From assembly GCA_050293315.1 (NCBI GenBank), contig JBNKMS010000031.1:131610-195609 (forward strand): a stretch of DNA of 64,000 nt. The letters are read 5' to 3'. Positions 1 through 9,085 of the stretch are shown piece by piece. The notes under the pieces were generated by a model that saw only the letters and a list, made by a program, of their open reading frames with translations, searched no databases and was not told where the DNA came from. This stretch comes from CBFDBF01 sp050293315 (GTDB lineage: Bacteria; Pseudomonadota; Gammaproteobacteria; Chromatiales; Chromatiaceae). Numbering within the stretch: position 1 is the first letter of the stretch; each line of letters begins with the position of its first letter. The translations under genes and the position numbers were made by a program.

Positions 1-1
1 G

Positions 2-718
2 GTGGATGATCTGTTCTCCGAGATCAATCGCACGGTCGGGCAGGGTGACCGGGTGCTGGTCACCACCCTGACCAAGCGTATGGCGGAGGACCTTACAGAC
101 TACCTGAACGACAACGGTGTGCGCGTACGCTATCTCCACTCCGATATCGAAACGGTTGAGCGGGTTGAGATCATCCGCGATCTGCGTCTGGGGGAGTTCG
201 ATGTATTGGTCGGCATCAACCTGCTGCGAGAAGGGCTGGATATGCCGGAGGTGGCGCTGGTGGCGGTACTGGATGCAGATAAGGAGGGGTTTCTCCGCTC
301 TGAGGGGGCGCTGATCCAGACCATGGGCCGGGCGGCGCGCAATATCAACGGTCGGGCGATACTCTATGCCAACCAGGTGACAGGTTCGATGCAGCGCGCC
401 ATGGATGAGACCGAGCGGCGACGCAGCAAACAGCTCGCCTATAACGAACAACACAATATCACCCCACAGACCATCCGTAAGGCGATCGCCGACATCATGG
501 AGGGGGCGCGCCCCGGGGCCCCGGTCAGCGCGAAGGAGTATGCCAAGGTGGCCGAGGTGCAGGCGGAGTATGCCGCCCTATCACCCAAGGAGATGGCAAA
601 GAGGATAAAGGAGCTGGAGAAGCAGATGTATCAGCACGCCCAGGACCTGGAGTTCGAAGAGGCGGCGCAGGTAAGGGACAAGATCAGGGCGCTGCAGGGG
701 CAGGGGGTTTTGGCTTAA
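2..718 (+). CDS. uvrB: UvrB, excinuclease ABC subunit B (3' part of gene)
   Basis: This is the C-terminal 238 residues of UvrB, the helicase-like damage-verification subunit of the UvrABC nucleotide excision repair nuclease. The reading frame is open at the left edge; the family is about 670 residues long, so roughly 430 residues lie outside the window. Visible are helicase motif V (GINLLREGLDMPE, about residues 70-82 of the fragment), motif VI (QTMGRAARN, about 106-114), and the C-terminal UVR domain that contacts UvrC (about 204-232). The first in-frame codon here, GTG, is internal and not a start. The next gene is convergent, with 340 bp of repeats between. Confidence 0.97.
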   Translation: MDDLFSEINRTVGQGDRVLVTTLTKRMAEDLTDYLNDNGVRVRYLHSDIETVERVEIIRDLRLGEFDVLVGINLLREGLDMPEVALVAVLDADKEGFLRSEGALIQTMGRAARNINGRAILYANQVTGSMQRAMDETERRRSKQLAYNEQHNITPQTIRKAIADIMEGARPGAPVSAKEYAKVAEVQAEYAALSPKEMAKRIKELEKQMYQHAQDLEFEEAAQVRDKIRALQGQGVLA

Positions 719-1058
719 TGATTAGGTTGTTTATGGTTCGGATCTTTAACGCAAAGGACGCTAAGGCGCAAAGGACGCAAAGTTTTTAATTGCAAAAAGC
801 GCTACGATGTTTATTTCTGTCATCCCGGCGAAGATCGGAATCCAGTTGTTACCGATGCTCCTGGATTCCGGATTTCCGCTGCGCTCCGTCCGGAATGATG
901 AAATATCTGCAGGGTAGGCCGGTGTGATGTTGCGGTTATAGGGCCCGCATGTTTAACCCAAAGGACGCTAAGGCGCATAGTTTGTGAACAATAGAATTCT
1001 TTGCGTCCTCTGCGTTTAATTTCGGGGTTGGTAAGGGCGTATTGGATGGTGGTTGATT
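719..1058. repeat. Intergenic repeat cluster downstream of uvrB
   Basis: No gene is seen in these 340 bp. They hold two copies of an AACGCAAAGGACGCTAAGGC-type repeat (748-782 and 955-980) and, between them at about 820-899, an imperfect palindrome built from a GTCATCCCGG arm and a CCGGAATGATG arm. A related AACGCAAAGAACGCAAAGGC copy occurs at 58435-58470. These look like dispersed noncoding repeats; the palindrome may also stop transcription converging from the two sides. Confidence 0.6.
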
Positions 1059-2258
1059 CTACTCGGCCCGTAACGCCTCTATCGGATCGAGATTTGCCGC
1101 CTGGTAGGCCGGTGCGACCCCTGCGGTCAGCCCAATGGCCGCGGCGACGCACTCCGCCATCAGCACATAGACCCAGGGGGTATGGGTAGGCAGTTCGGGG
1201 ATAGTGGCCCCAAGTAGCCAGGCGCCGCCGGCACCCAGGATCAGACCCGCCAGTCCACCGATGCTTGCCAGGACCACCGCTTCACCGATAAACAGCAGCA
1301 GGATCTCCCGGCGGCCGGCGCCGATGGCGCGTAGTAGACCGATCTCGGGTGTGCGCTCGGTTACGGCGATAGTCATAATAGTGAGGATGCCGACACCACC
1401 CACCAGCAGTGAGATGCCTCCAAGGGCGCCCACCGCCAGGGTAAGAATATCCAAGATAGAGCCAAGGGTATCCAGCATCTGGTCCTGGGTGATAATGGTG
1501 AAGTCTTCGTTGCCGTGACGCTGCAGCAGAAGTTTACGCACACCCTCGGCGACCGTCTCGCTGTTGGCGTCGGCGGCGTAGAGCAGATCCACCTCCATCA
1601 GGCTCTCCCGGTTGAACATCGACATCGCCTTCTGGATCGGTATATAGACGGTGTCGTCCAGATCGAAGCCCAGCATCTGCCCCTTGGACTCCATGACACC
1701 TATTACGCGGTAACTCTCACTGCCGATGCGGATACGTTTGCCTAAAGGGTTGTCACCCCCAAACAGTTCGCTCCGCACCTTGCTGCCAAGGACTACGAAG
1801 GGCCGCGCGTGTCGTGGATCATCTGCCGGTAGGAAACGTCCCACCGATGGCTGCATCAGCCACACCTCTGGTACGGCCGGCCCAACACCCAGGATCATGC
1901 TGCGACGGCTGCGTTGCTCCGACTCGATCGCTGCGTTGCCCTGGATGACCGGTACCATGGCGTGTACCTCCGGCAGTCGGCTTAGTGCCTCGGCGTCATC
2001 CAGGCTGAGTGGACGGGTATTACTTATCATCGCCCCGGACATCCCGAAGGTGGAGGTCTTTCCCGGGGTGACCGCGATAAGGTTGGTGCCGAACTGGGTG
2101 AACTCCGCCAGGACGAAGTGGTGGATGCCCTCACCGATAGAGGTAAGCAGCACCACCGATGCGATCCCAACAGCTATACCGAGGGCGGTGAGAAAGCTGC
2201 GTAGCCGGTGTGCGATCACCGAGCCGAGAGATAGCCTGACGAAATCGCGGATAAGCAT
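1059..2258 (-). CDS. MacB/FtsX-type ABC transporter permease (second of two)
   Basis: Inner-membrane permease of a MacB-like ABC system, 399 residues from an ATG at 2258. A membrane helix near residues 17-40 is followed by a large periplasmic MacB_PCD-type domain, then three C-terminal helices of the FtsX domain; the conserved stretch PEIGLLRAIGAGRREILLLF sits in the cytoplasmic loop after the second helix. The frame is open further upstream, but that extension lies inside the preceding permease gene and has no permease-like residues, so I reject it. The ATG comes 2 bases after the previous stop (2261), so the two are translationally linked. These proteins transmit ATP-driven movement to the periplasm and usually export peptides, macrolides or lipids; the substrate here is unknown. 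Confidence 0.93.
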   Translation of the reverse strand: MLIRDFVRLSLGSVIAHRLRSFLTALGIAVGIASVVLLTSIGEGIHHFVLAEFTQFGTNLIAVTPGKTSTFGMSGAMISNTRPLSLDDAEALSRLPEVHAMVPVIQGNAAIESEQRSRRSMILGVGPAVPEVWLMQPSVGRFLPADDPRHARPFVVLGSKVRSELFGGDNPLGKRIRIGSESYRVIGVMESKGQMLGFDLDDTVYIPIQKAMSMFNRESLMEVDLLYAADANSETVAEGVRKLLLQRHGNEDFTIITQDQMLDTLGSILDILTLAVGALGGISLLVGGVGILTIMTIAVTERTPEIGLLRAIGAGRREILLLFIGEAVVLASIGGLAGLILGAGGAWLLGATIPELPTHTPWVYVLMAECVAAAIGLTAGVAPAYQAANLDPIEALRAE

Positions 2259-2260
2259 GG

Positions 2261-3466
2261 TCAATGCCCCGCCAGTGCCAGTACCGGATCGAGGGCTGCC
2301 GCACGCCGTGCCGGTAGTACCCCGAACAGTAGGCCGGTGCATATCGATACGGAGATGGCGGCGATGAAGGCCCAGATGGGTATCGAGAGGGGAAAGTCGG
2401 GAAAGGTCTGCTCCAGCCCCCATACACCTATGAATGCAACCACAATACCGATAAGAGCGCCGGAGAGTGATAGCAGCGCCGCCTCTACCAGGAACAGGCG
2501 CTGGATCTGTTTCGCCGGACTGCCCAATGCCTTGAGCAGTCCGATCTCCCCGGTCCTCTGTGATACCGAGACCAGCATTACGTTCATGATAAGGATGCCG
2601 GCGACGGCCAGGCTGATGGCCCCGATACCGGCAACGGTGAAGGTGAGGGCCTGAAAGATCTCATCGAAGGTCGAGAGCATCGCATCCTGGGTGATGACGG
2701 TTATATCATCTTCGCCATCGTGACGTTCGCGGATGGTATTGATTACCTCCTGCTCCGCGCGCGGGATCTTCTCCCGACTAGTGGCCTGTACCAGGATGCG
2801 GAATAGTGAGGTGGTGTTGAACAGCGATTGCGCCGAGGCGACCGGGATAATAACGATGTCACTCAGATCGGATCCCAGTGATTCGCCCTTCTCCCTGAGG
2901 ATACCGATCACGCGAAAACGGCGGTCTGATATCCTGATCCACTCGCCTAGTGCTCGCTGGTTACCGAACAGCTCTTTTTTCAGGGTGCTCCCCAGGACCG
3001 CCACCGCCGCGCCACGACTGGGATCTCCTGGTGGGAGGAACTTGCCGCGTCGCATCTCCAGCTGCCTTATCGCGTAGAGATCGGCCGTGGAGCCGGCGAT
3101 GTTGACCTCCCGCTCCAGTTGACGGTAGGAGACCGGCGCCGAGCCGATGGTGACCGGCGCTATCTTATGTATGGAGCGGTTACGGGTAAGGGCAATGGCG
3201 TCGTCTATCGTCAGGTCGCGTGGAGTCGCACCCATCAGCGGTGGCGCGCCGCCGGTGGTCTCCGAGCGTCCTGGTAGTACGATCAGAATATGGGTCCCGA
3301 GTTGTGAGAATTCGTTGGTGACATAGCGTCGTGCGCCATCTCCAAGGGCGGTCAGGACCATTACTGAACCGACACCGATGGCCATCGCCAGCAGCATCAG
3401 CCAGGTGCGGCTTGGGGTGCCGGCCATTGAGCGGATACCGAATTGGAGTGTGTCGTCAGCCCTCAT
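2261..3466 (-). CDS. MacB/FtsX-type ABC transporter permease (first of two)
   Basis: Paralogue of the permease that follows it in the operon, 401 residues: N-terminal helix about 20-42, periplasmic domain, and an FtsX-like C-terminal three-helix region with GEIGLLKALGSPAKQIQRLF. It has no ATPase domain of its own, unlike E. coli MacB, where ATPase and permease are fused; the ATPase is the separate gene just upstream. The two permeases share the same layout but differ widely in sequence, so they probably form a heterodimer rather than being a recent duplication. The operon order is adaptor, ATPase, permease, permease. Confidence 0.93.
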   Translation of the reverse strand: MRADDTLQFGIRSMAGTPSRTWLMLLAMAIGVGSVMVLTALGDGARRYVTNEFSQLGTHILIVLPGRSETTGGAPPLMGATPRDLTIDDAIALTRNRSIHKIAPVTIGSAPVSYRQLEREVNIAGSTADLYAIRQLEMRRGKFLPPGDPSRGAAVAVLGSTLKKELFGNQRALGEWIRISDRRFRVIGILREKGESLGSDLSDIVIIPVASAQSLFNTTSLFRILVQATSREKIPRAEQEVINTIRERHDGEDDITVITQDAMLSTFDEIFQALTFTVAGIGAISLAVAGILIMNVMLVSVSQRTGEIGLLKALGSPAKQIQRLFLVEAALLSLSGALIGIVVAFIGVWGLEQTFPDFPLSIPIWAFIAAISVSICTGLLFGVLPARRAAALDPVLALAGH

Positions 3467-3499
3467 CTGCTGTTGCTCCGTGGTCAGGAAAAGCGGCGG

Positions 3500-4168
3500 C
3501 TACTGTTGCGATGCAACCTTGCCATCCACCATATGTATCCTCTGTTTGGCACGGTCGCCGATCTCTGGATCGTGGGTTACAACCAGCAGAATGATTCCGT
3601 TCTGGTTGAGGAGTTCCAGGGTCTCAATCACATCTTCACCGGAGTGTTTATCCAGATTGCCGGTCGGCTCGTCCGCCAGCAGCATAGTGGGCTGCATAAT
3701 GGTGGCGCGGGCAATGGCTACCCGCTGGCGTTGGCCGCCTGATAGCTGGTCGGGGCGGTGGTGGGCACGGTTCATCAGACCCAGCGGCTCCAGCGCTTGT
3801 TGCACCCTCTGTTGTCGCTCCTCCGGTTCCATCCCCACCAGGGTGAGTGGCAGCTCCACGTTCTCCGCAGCGGTGAGCCTCGGCACCAGGTGAAACGCCT
3901 GGAAGACGAAGCCTATCTTGCGGCGTCGCAGGTCGGCGCGCTGCTCCTCTGCCAGAGTGGTGGTGTCGACATCATCCAGCCAATATTTACCACTATCGGG
4001 CCGGTCCAATAGTCCAAGGATATTCAATAGGGTCGATTTGCCGGAACCGGATGGCCCCATGATCGCGACGTAGCTACCTCTCTGTAGCTCCAGATCTACG
4101 TTATTGAGGGCATGTACTGTCTCATCACCTACGGTAAACTCGCGGTTTATACCCTGCAGGCGGATCAT
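3500..4168 (-). CDS. MacB/LolD-family ABC transporter ATPase
   Basis: Cytoplasmic ATPase of 222 residues that powers the two permeases encoded next to it. It has Walker A GPSGSGKST (about 39-47), the ABC signature LSGGQRQR (about 143-150), and Walker B LLADEPT followed by the H-loop VVTHD. Length and motifs fit the LolD/MacB/FtsE group. The start overlaps the end of the adaptor gene by 4 bases, an ATGA-type junction, so the genes are translationally coupled. The substrate cannot be read from the sequence. Confidence 0.95.
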   Translation of the reverse strand: MIRLQGINREFTVGDETVHALNNVDLELQRGSYVAIMGPSGSGKSTLLNILGLLDRPDSGKYWLDDVDTTTLAEEQRADLRRRKIGFVFQAFHLVPRLTAAENVELPLTLVGMEPEERQQRVQQALEPLGLMNRAHHRPDQLSGGQRQRVAIARATIMQPTMLLADEPTGNLDKHSGEDVIETLELLNQNGIILLVVTHDPEIGDRAKQRIHMVDGKVASQQ

Positions 4169-5388
4169 GGTTTTTGTTTTGGTTCCATCTTGGCGTAGGC
4201 CCCATCCTCTACGCCCTCTCGGTCTACCGAGGTGACCACCAGCTCCCCCTGTTTAAGACCGGATGTCACCTCTGTCCAGTCCCAGTTAGACATGCCGATT
4301 TCTATTGTCCTCTCCTCCAGCAGCTCATCATCCGGGATGAACACATATACTGTGTTGCCTTCCAATATCGCCTCGGTGGGGATACGCAGAGTATCGGCAT
4401 GCGCGTTCAGGATGATCTCCACATCTGCCGAGTAGCCGGCCAGCAACTGCTTGATATCCTCCGCATTGCTGAATTCCACCTCTACCTCCACGGTCCTGGC
4501 CTGCTTCTCCAGGTCGAGGACATAGGCGGCGATACGCCTGACGGTCCCGGGAAAGCGTCTCTCGCCAAAGGCATCAAGGCTCATCCGTGCAGGCTTGCCT
4601 ATGGCTATCTCCGGGGCATCGACCTCATCTATGGGGGCGGCCACATAGAAACAGGAGTTATCTATAAGATCTACGGCCGGTGGGGTGGCGATGCCGGGAG
4701 GGGAGGGGGTTACATATTCGTTAAGTTCACCATTTATCTCTGCGACAACGCCATCAAACGGGGCGATGAGCTGGGTTCGCTCCAGTCGGGCACGGGCCGC
4801 ATCGGTGCGTGCCGCCGAGACCTTGGCCATGGCGTTGGTGGATTCACAGTCGGCCTTGCGCGCCTTGGCCTCGGTGACGGCCTTGTCCACGGCGCCTTCG
4901 GATACGGCCCCTGATTTTCGCAGTTTTACTAGCCTGTTGGCATCGCGCTGCGCCTCGTCCGCCTGTAGACAGGCGGCCCTGGCATTTGCCATGGTCGCCT
5001 CGGATTCACTCTCGTTGAGGGCGACATCCGCTTTCAGATCTTTATTCCATAGCTCCAGCAACATGGTACCGGTCTTGACCTGATCCCCCTCCTTTATATC
5101 GAGCAGTGCGATCTGTCCACCTATACTGGGAGAGAGTTTTGCCCGGCGGCACGCCTTTACCGTGCCCGCCCTGGTGTTGGCTACGGTCTGTTCAACCCTG
5201 CCTCTCTCTACCGCCTCTACAGCCACCTCTATAGGCTTGGGGCGGGATGAATACAATATGAGAAGGAAGAGTGCCAGGATTATCGCCAAGGCAAACGACA
5301 GCTTTCTATGCTGTTTGATCAGCGTACTGCCGTTTGATTTGAGAGAGGCTACAAGGGCGAGCAACAACTTCCAGTAGTGCTGGATCAT
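4165..5388 (-). CDS. HlyD/MacA-type periplasmic adaptor protein
   Basis: Membrane fusion (adaptor) protein that would link the inner-membrane ABC transporter to an outer-membrane channel. From the ATG at 5388 it has 407 residues: a single N-terminal anchor helix around 34-50, lipoyl half-motifs flanking an alpha-helical hairpin (about 95-190, rich in A, E, R and K), and beta-barrel and membrane-proximal domains. The ATG at 5388 has an AAGGAG box 8 bases upstream, so I prefer it to the ATG at 5418. It is the first gene of the leftward operon and is divergent from the HNH gene. No TolC-like gene is nearby. Confidence 0.92.
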   Translation of the reverse strand: MIQHYWKLLLALVASLKSNGSTLIKQHRKLSFALAIILALFLLILYSSRPKPIEVAVEAVERGRVEQTVANTRAGTVKACRRAKLSPSIGGQIALLDIKEGDQVKTGTMLLELWNKDLKADVALNESESEATMANARAACLQADEAQRDANRLVKLRKSGAVSEGAVDKAVTEAKARKADCESTNAMAKVSAARTDAARARLERTQLIAPFDGVVAEINGELNEYVTPSPPGIATPPAVDLIDNSCFYVAAPIDEVDAPEIAIGKPARMSLDAFGERRFPGTVRRIAAYVLDLEKQARTVEVEVEFSNAEDIKQLLAGYSADVEIILNAHADTLRIPTEAILEGNTVYVFIPDDELLEERTIEIGMSNWDWTEVTSGLKQGELVVTSVDREGVEDGAYAKMEPKQKP

Positions 5389-5558
5389 TGCGCTGCTCCT
5401 TGTGGGAAGAGAGGCCATACTGCTATTCTAAACCTTTACACAAGGTTTACCACAATTTGGAGTTGTGGCCTTTTACAGGGAGATCTTAGACTTTCCAATA
5501 CAGTGTCGTATTGACCTGGCCCATAACATCTACACCTTTATTATGGATGGAGCGTGTG

Positions 5559-5942
5559 ATGCCATCGAAAAAATCGAAAATTGATAGTGCCAAACTAGAT
5601 CGAGTAGTGGCCGAGGCGCGACGTGGTCGTGAAGAGCGGGAGCAGGGCTATCGCGGGCAGGCGCTGAAGCTCTATCCCTGGATATGCGGCCGTTGTGGAA
5701 GAGAGTTTGACCACAAGAATCTGCGCGAGTTAACGGTGCATCATCGTGACCACGACCATGACAATAATCCACCAGACGGTAGTAACTGGGAGTTGCTATG
5801 TCTCTACTGCCATGACAATGAGCACTCTCGTTATGAGGAGGAGATTGCGCGCGGCGGCAGTCCGGCGGGTGGCGCTGCTAAGGGCGCTACGGCAACCTCG
5901 AAGCCGTTCGCCGATCTGAAGGAACTGCTAAAGGGTAAGTAG
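5559..5942 (+). CDS. yajD: YajD-type HNH nuclease family protein
   Basis: Small HNH-fold protein of 127 residues. It has a CGRCGREF zinc knuckle (about 45-52), the HHRDHDHDNN HNH core (about 63-72), and a second knuckle in LLCLYCHDNEH (about 84-94). This is the arrangement of E. coli YajD, whose cellular role is not established. I start at the ATG at 5559, preceded by a GGAG box at suitable distance, rather than at the in-frame ATG at 5511. The C-terminal tail is low in complexity (Gly/Ala-rich) and ends with an FADLKELLKGK segment. It converges on the metalloprotease gene with a 31-bp gap. Confidence 0.9.
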   Translation: MPSKKSKIDSAKLDRVVAEARRGREEREQGYRGQALKLYPWICGRCGREFDHKNLRELTVHHRDHDHDNNPPDGSNWELLCLYCHDNEHSRYEEEIARGGSPAGGAAKGATATSKPFADLKELLKGK

Positions 5943-5973
5943 CTACGGAGCCGGTTGCTCCGTGTCGTCTTAA

Positions 5974-6726
5974 TCAGATAGCTTTTTTGCTGCGTTGCCG
6001 CCCAGAGCTCATGGAGAAAAGTCCGAGTCCTGAGAGCAGCAGCCACACGGTCGCCGGTAGCGGCACCATAGCGTTTGGACCATAGAGTTTCTGTACGGCA
6101 TCTATGTCATCCTGAGATAGACCACTGAGAAGATGGTAATCGGGATACATTACAGCACTGGCATCAAGGTCATTATGCAAGATGCCGAGAGAGTGCCCCA
6201 GCTCGTGTAGTATAAGAGAGAAAATATCGGTACCTGAACCTATGCTGAAGGTATTACCTCTGTCCAGAATCATATCGCCGGCCACGGAACTGAATAGTGG
6301 AGAGATTGGATAGTAGGCATAGCCAAGAGTATTGTAGCCACTGTCACCATCTATATACATGCCACCAAAGCGAATGTTAGCAACGAAGGAATTTGAATCG
6401 GAATTGTCACCAAATGCACCACCGCTATCGGTCATCTCAATGAAGGTGAGATCGGCAACCGCGGCCCAAGTGGCAAAGGCGCGTCTAATCTCATCTACAT
6501 ATCCAGTCGGCATGAAACTGGAGAGGGGTGTTACCGTTGATTCTTCACATGTAATGTAGGTGTTGTCGCAGGCAACCGTTGTATCAATCAGGCTCCAGCT
6601 GATAGTGGCACCAGTACCGAATGTCGGGTTGCCCCACTTTGAGCCTTCAAGGTTATAGGCGTTTGCGTTAGATGCTAACAGCATAAGTACAAAAACCAGA
6701 ATGCCGCCCATTGTCCTATTTAACAT
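5974..6726 (-). CDS. Exported matrixin-like metalloprotease with exosortase sorting tail
   Basis: Predicted secreted zinc protease of 250 residues. It starts with a signal peptide (about 1-23, ending ASNANA), has the metzincin motif HELGHSLGILH (about 178-188) followed by a Met-turn-like VMYP, and ends with a sorting tail: VPLPATVWLLLSGLGLF and a basic end RQRSKK. VPLPA followed by a hydrophobic helix and Arg/Lys is the gammaproteobacterial form of the PEP-CTERM/exosortase signal, so the protein is probably processed and tied to the cell surface or exopolysaccharide. The matrixin fold is inferred from the motif. A second protein with such a tail is at 32712-33302. Confidence 0.88.
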   Translation of the reverse strand: MLNRTMGGILVFVLMLLASNANAYNLEGSKWGNPTFGTGATISWSLIDTTVACDNTYITCEESTVTPLSSFMPTGYVDEIRRAFATWAAVADLTFIEMTDSGGAFGDNSDSNSFVANIRFGGMYIDGDSGYNTLGYAYYPISPLFSSVAGDMILDRGNTFSIGSGTDIFSLILHELGHSLGILHNDLDASAVMYPDYHLLSGLSQDDIDAVQKLYGPNAMVPLPATVWLLLSGLGLFSMSSGRQRSKKAI

Positions 6727-6929
6727 AAATCCTCTCCTGCAGATTTCAAAGTATTGGGGCGTCCCTATTCTTAATGATATTTACGTATGACCTAAATTTA
6801 ACACAGGAGTTGCCTACATCTTATCGTTTCGATCTCGATTGTGACCGAGTAGACCTTAAGAACCCTAGTAGTTGTAGAGTGGCAACACAAAATATTGCAG
6901 TGGATGCTGGAATTTATTCAGCTAGCGCC

Positions 6930-6959
6930 TTGCAATAAACCTGATTAAACCGGTATTAT
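6930..6959 (+). promoter_or_regulatory. Sigma70-type promoter of tRNA-Val
   Basis: A -35 TTGCAA (6930-6935) and a -10 TATTAT (6954-6959) are separated by 18 bp and end 13 bp before the mature tRNA 5' end. The GC-rich bases between the -10 and the tRNA (CGCGCTC) resemble stringently controlled stable-RNA promoters. Confidence 0.6.
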
Positions 6960-6972
6960 TCGCGCTCTCTAT

Positions 6973-7049
6973 AGGAGCGTAGCTCAGTTGGTTAGAGCGC
7001 CACGTTGACATCGTGGAGGTCGGCGGTTCGAATCCGCCCGCCCCTACCA
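6973..7049 (+). tRNA. tRNA-Val(GAC)
   Basis: This 77-nt sequence folds as a cloverleaf: acceptor arms AGGAGCG/CGCCCCT with one A-C mismatch, D stem GCTC/GAGC, anticodon stem CCACG/CGTGG with loop TTGACAT, T stem GGCGG/CCGCC with loop TTCGAAT, and an encoded CCA end. Anticodon GAC reads valine GUC/GUU codons. It is the only tRNA between the metalloprotease and thrS. Confidence 0.95.
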
Positions 7050-7115
7050 ATTTTTTAGTCATTTACCATCAAGTGGCCTCTCGTATGGGCCACCACTGAA
7101 CCAGGATCAATTATA

Positions 7116-9032
7116 ATGCCTGTCATAACTCTTCCCGATAGCTCAAAACGCAGCTTCGATAATCCAGTTTCCGTACACGATGTAGCCGCAGATATTGGCC
7201 CCGGCCTGGCCAAGGCCGCCCTGGCCGGGCGTGTCGACGGGGTGTTGGTAGATACCTCGCATCTGATTGAGCAGGATGCAGAGCTGGCTATTATCACCAG
7301 CAAGGATGAAGCGGAGGCCCTGGAGCTGATGCGTCACGATGCGGCCCATGTGATGGCCCAGGCTGTGCAGGAGCTCTATCCCGGCACCCAGGTGACCATC
7401 GGCCCCGCGATCGAAGATGGGTTCTATTACGACTTTGCCCGCAACGAGCCTTTTACCCCGGACGATCTGAAGAAGATTGAGGAGCGTATGCACGAGATCG
7501 TCAAACGCGACCTCCCACTGCAGCGCGAGGTGTGGGAGCGGGAGGAGGCGATCAAAACCTTTGACAAGATCGGCGAGAAGTACAAGGTGGAGATCATCGA
7601 AGATATCATCCCTGAGGGTGAGGAGGTCTCGGTCTACCGCCAGGGAGAGTGGTTTGATGTATGTCGCGGCCCACATCTTCCTAGTACCGGCAGGCTGGGC
7701 AAGGGATTCAAGCTGATGAAGGTGGCGGGGGCCTATTGGCGTGGTAACTCCGACAACGAGATGTTGCAGCGTATCTACGGTACCGCCTGGCGCGACAAGA
7801 AGGAGCTCAAGGCCTATCTGCATCGCCTGGAAGAGGCGGAGAAGCGCGACCATCGCAAGATCGGTAAGGCGCAGGATCTGTTTCATACCCAGGATGAGGC
7901 GCCGGGCATGGTCTTCTGGCACGACAAGGGGTGGCAGATATATACGATCATCCAGGGCTATATTCGCTCTAAGCTGCGTCGACATGGATATCAGGAGGTG
8001 CATACCCCATCTATCCTGGATCGTTCCCTGTGGGAGAGGTCCGGCCATTGGGACAAGTTCGGCGATATGATCTTCGCAACCCAGTCAGAGAGCCGGGAGT
8101 ATGCCATCAAACCGATGAACTGCCCGGGGCATATTCAGATCTACAACCACGGTCTAAAGAGCTATCGTGATCTGCCGCTGCGTATGTCCGAGTTTGGCTC
8201 CTGTCATCGCAATGAGCCATCCGGTACCCTGCACGGTCTGATGCGGGTACGTAATTTTGTGCAGGATGATGCCCACATCTTCTGTACCGAGGACCAGATC
8301 CTCTCAGAGGTGATAGCGTTCAATGATCTGCTGTTCGAGGTATACAAAGACTTCGGCTTTGAGGATGTGCTGATAAAGCTCTCCACCCGCCCGGAGAAAC
8401 GGGTCGGTTCAGACGAGACCTGGGACAAGGCGGAGAAGGCGCTGGAAGACGCCCTCAACGAACAGGGGTTGGAGTGGGAGCTGCAACCGGGGGAGGGCGC
8501 CTTCTACGGCCCCAAGATCGAATACTCACTACGCGATTGCCTCAATCGGGTCTGGCAACTGGGCACCATTCAGCTAGACTTCTCCATGCCCGAACGCCTG
8601 GACGCATCATACATCGCCGAGGACAACAGCAAGCAGGTCCCGGTGATGCTGCACCGGGCTATCCTTGGCTCTATCGAGCGGTTTATCGGGATTTTGATCG
8701 AGCATTATGCCGGGATTCTGCCTCTCTGGTTGTCCCCGATTCAGCTGATTGTGCTGGATATCACCGACAGGCAGGCGGAATATGCGGAAAAAGTGGCAGA
8801 AATTCTGCAACAACAGGGATTTAGGGCCAAATCGGACTTGAGAAATGAGAAAATCGGCTTTAAAATTCGCGAGCACACACTGGCACGGGTCCCATACCTG
8901 CTGGTTGTGGGGGATCGTGAGATGGAAAACAGTAGCGTGGCAGTCCGCACCTGCGGTGGCGAGGACCTCGGCAGTATGACGTTGGAGGAGCTCACCACCA
9001 AGCTGAATGCGGAAGTGGACAGTTACAGCTAG
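7116..9032 (+). CDS. thrS: Threonyl-tRNA synthetase
   Basis: Charges tRNA-Thr with threonine. The protein has 638 residues, close to E. coli ThrRS (642). Domains in order: TGS (1-60), the editing SAD domain with HDAAH (about 73-77), the class II catalytic core with motif 1, the zinc site Cys in KPMNCPGH, motif 2 SCHRNEPSG and motif 3 near MLHRAILGSIERFIG, and the C-terminal anticodon-binding domain. The start at 7116 gives the canonical MPVITLPD N-terminus. It opens the translation gene cluster thrS-infC-rpmI-rplT, as in other gammaproteobacteria. Confidence 0.99.
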   Translation: MPVITLPDSSKRSFDNPVSVHDVAADIGPGLAKAALAGRVDGVLVDTSHLIEQDAELAIITSKDEAEALELMRHDAAHVMAQAVQELYPGTQVTIGPAIEDGFYYDFARNEPFTPDDLKKIEERMHEIVKRDLPLQREVWEREEAIKTFDKIGEKYKVEIIEDIIPEGEEVSVYRQGEWFDVCRGPHLPSTGRLGKGFKLMKVAGAYWRGNSDNEMLQRIYGTAWRDKKELKAYLHRLEEAEKRDHRKIGKAQDLFHTQDEAPGMVFWHDKGWQIYTIIQGYIRSKLRRHGYQEVHTPSILDRSLWERSGHWDKFGDMIFATQSESREYAIKPMNCPGHIQIYNHGLKSYRDLPLRMSEFGSCHRNEPSGTLHGLMRVRNFVQDDAHIFCTEDQILSEVIAFNDLLFEVYKDFGFEDVLIKLSTRPEKRVGSDETWDKAEKALEDALNEQGLEWELQPGEGAFYGPKIEYSLRDCLNRVWQLGTIQLDFSMPERLDASYIAEDNSKQVPVMLHRAILGSIERFIGILIEHYAGILPLWLSPIQLIVLDITDRQAEYAEKVAEILQQQGFRAKSDLRNEKIGFKIREHTLARVPYLLVVGDREMENSSVAVRTCGGEDLGSMTLEELTTKLNAEVDSYS

Positions 9033-9069
9033 CTTCTGCCTGAATCCATAGATTCGGGTTTAATTTTTT

Positions 9070-9085
9070 GGAGGAACCGGTTATC
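9070..9085 (+). promoter_or_regulatory. infC ribosome binding site with ATC start codon
   Basis: A strong GGAGG (9070-9074) lies 8 bases before an ATC codon (9083-9085) at the point where IF3 similarity begins (IAAKKRNRLNEEI). No ATG is in frame nearby; the only standard candidate, the TTG at 9068, overlaps the ribosome binding site itself. In E. coli, infC starts with AUU and IF3 represses its own translation through that rare start; an AUC start here would serve the same purpose. Confidence 0.75.

Noticed and set aside
1726..2367. Long plus-strand frame of 213 codons opposite the permeases
   Set aside because: Arg/Pro/Ser-rich shadow frame opposite two clear permease genes.
7143..8048. Long minus-strand frame of 301 codons inside thrS
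   Set aside because: Antisense shadow of a highly conserved gene; no family similarity.
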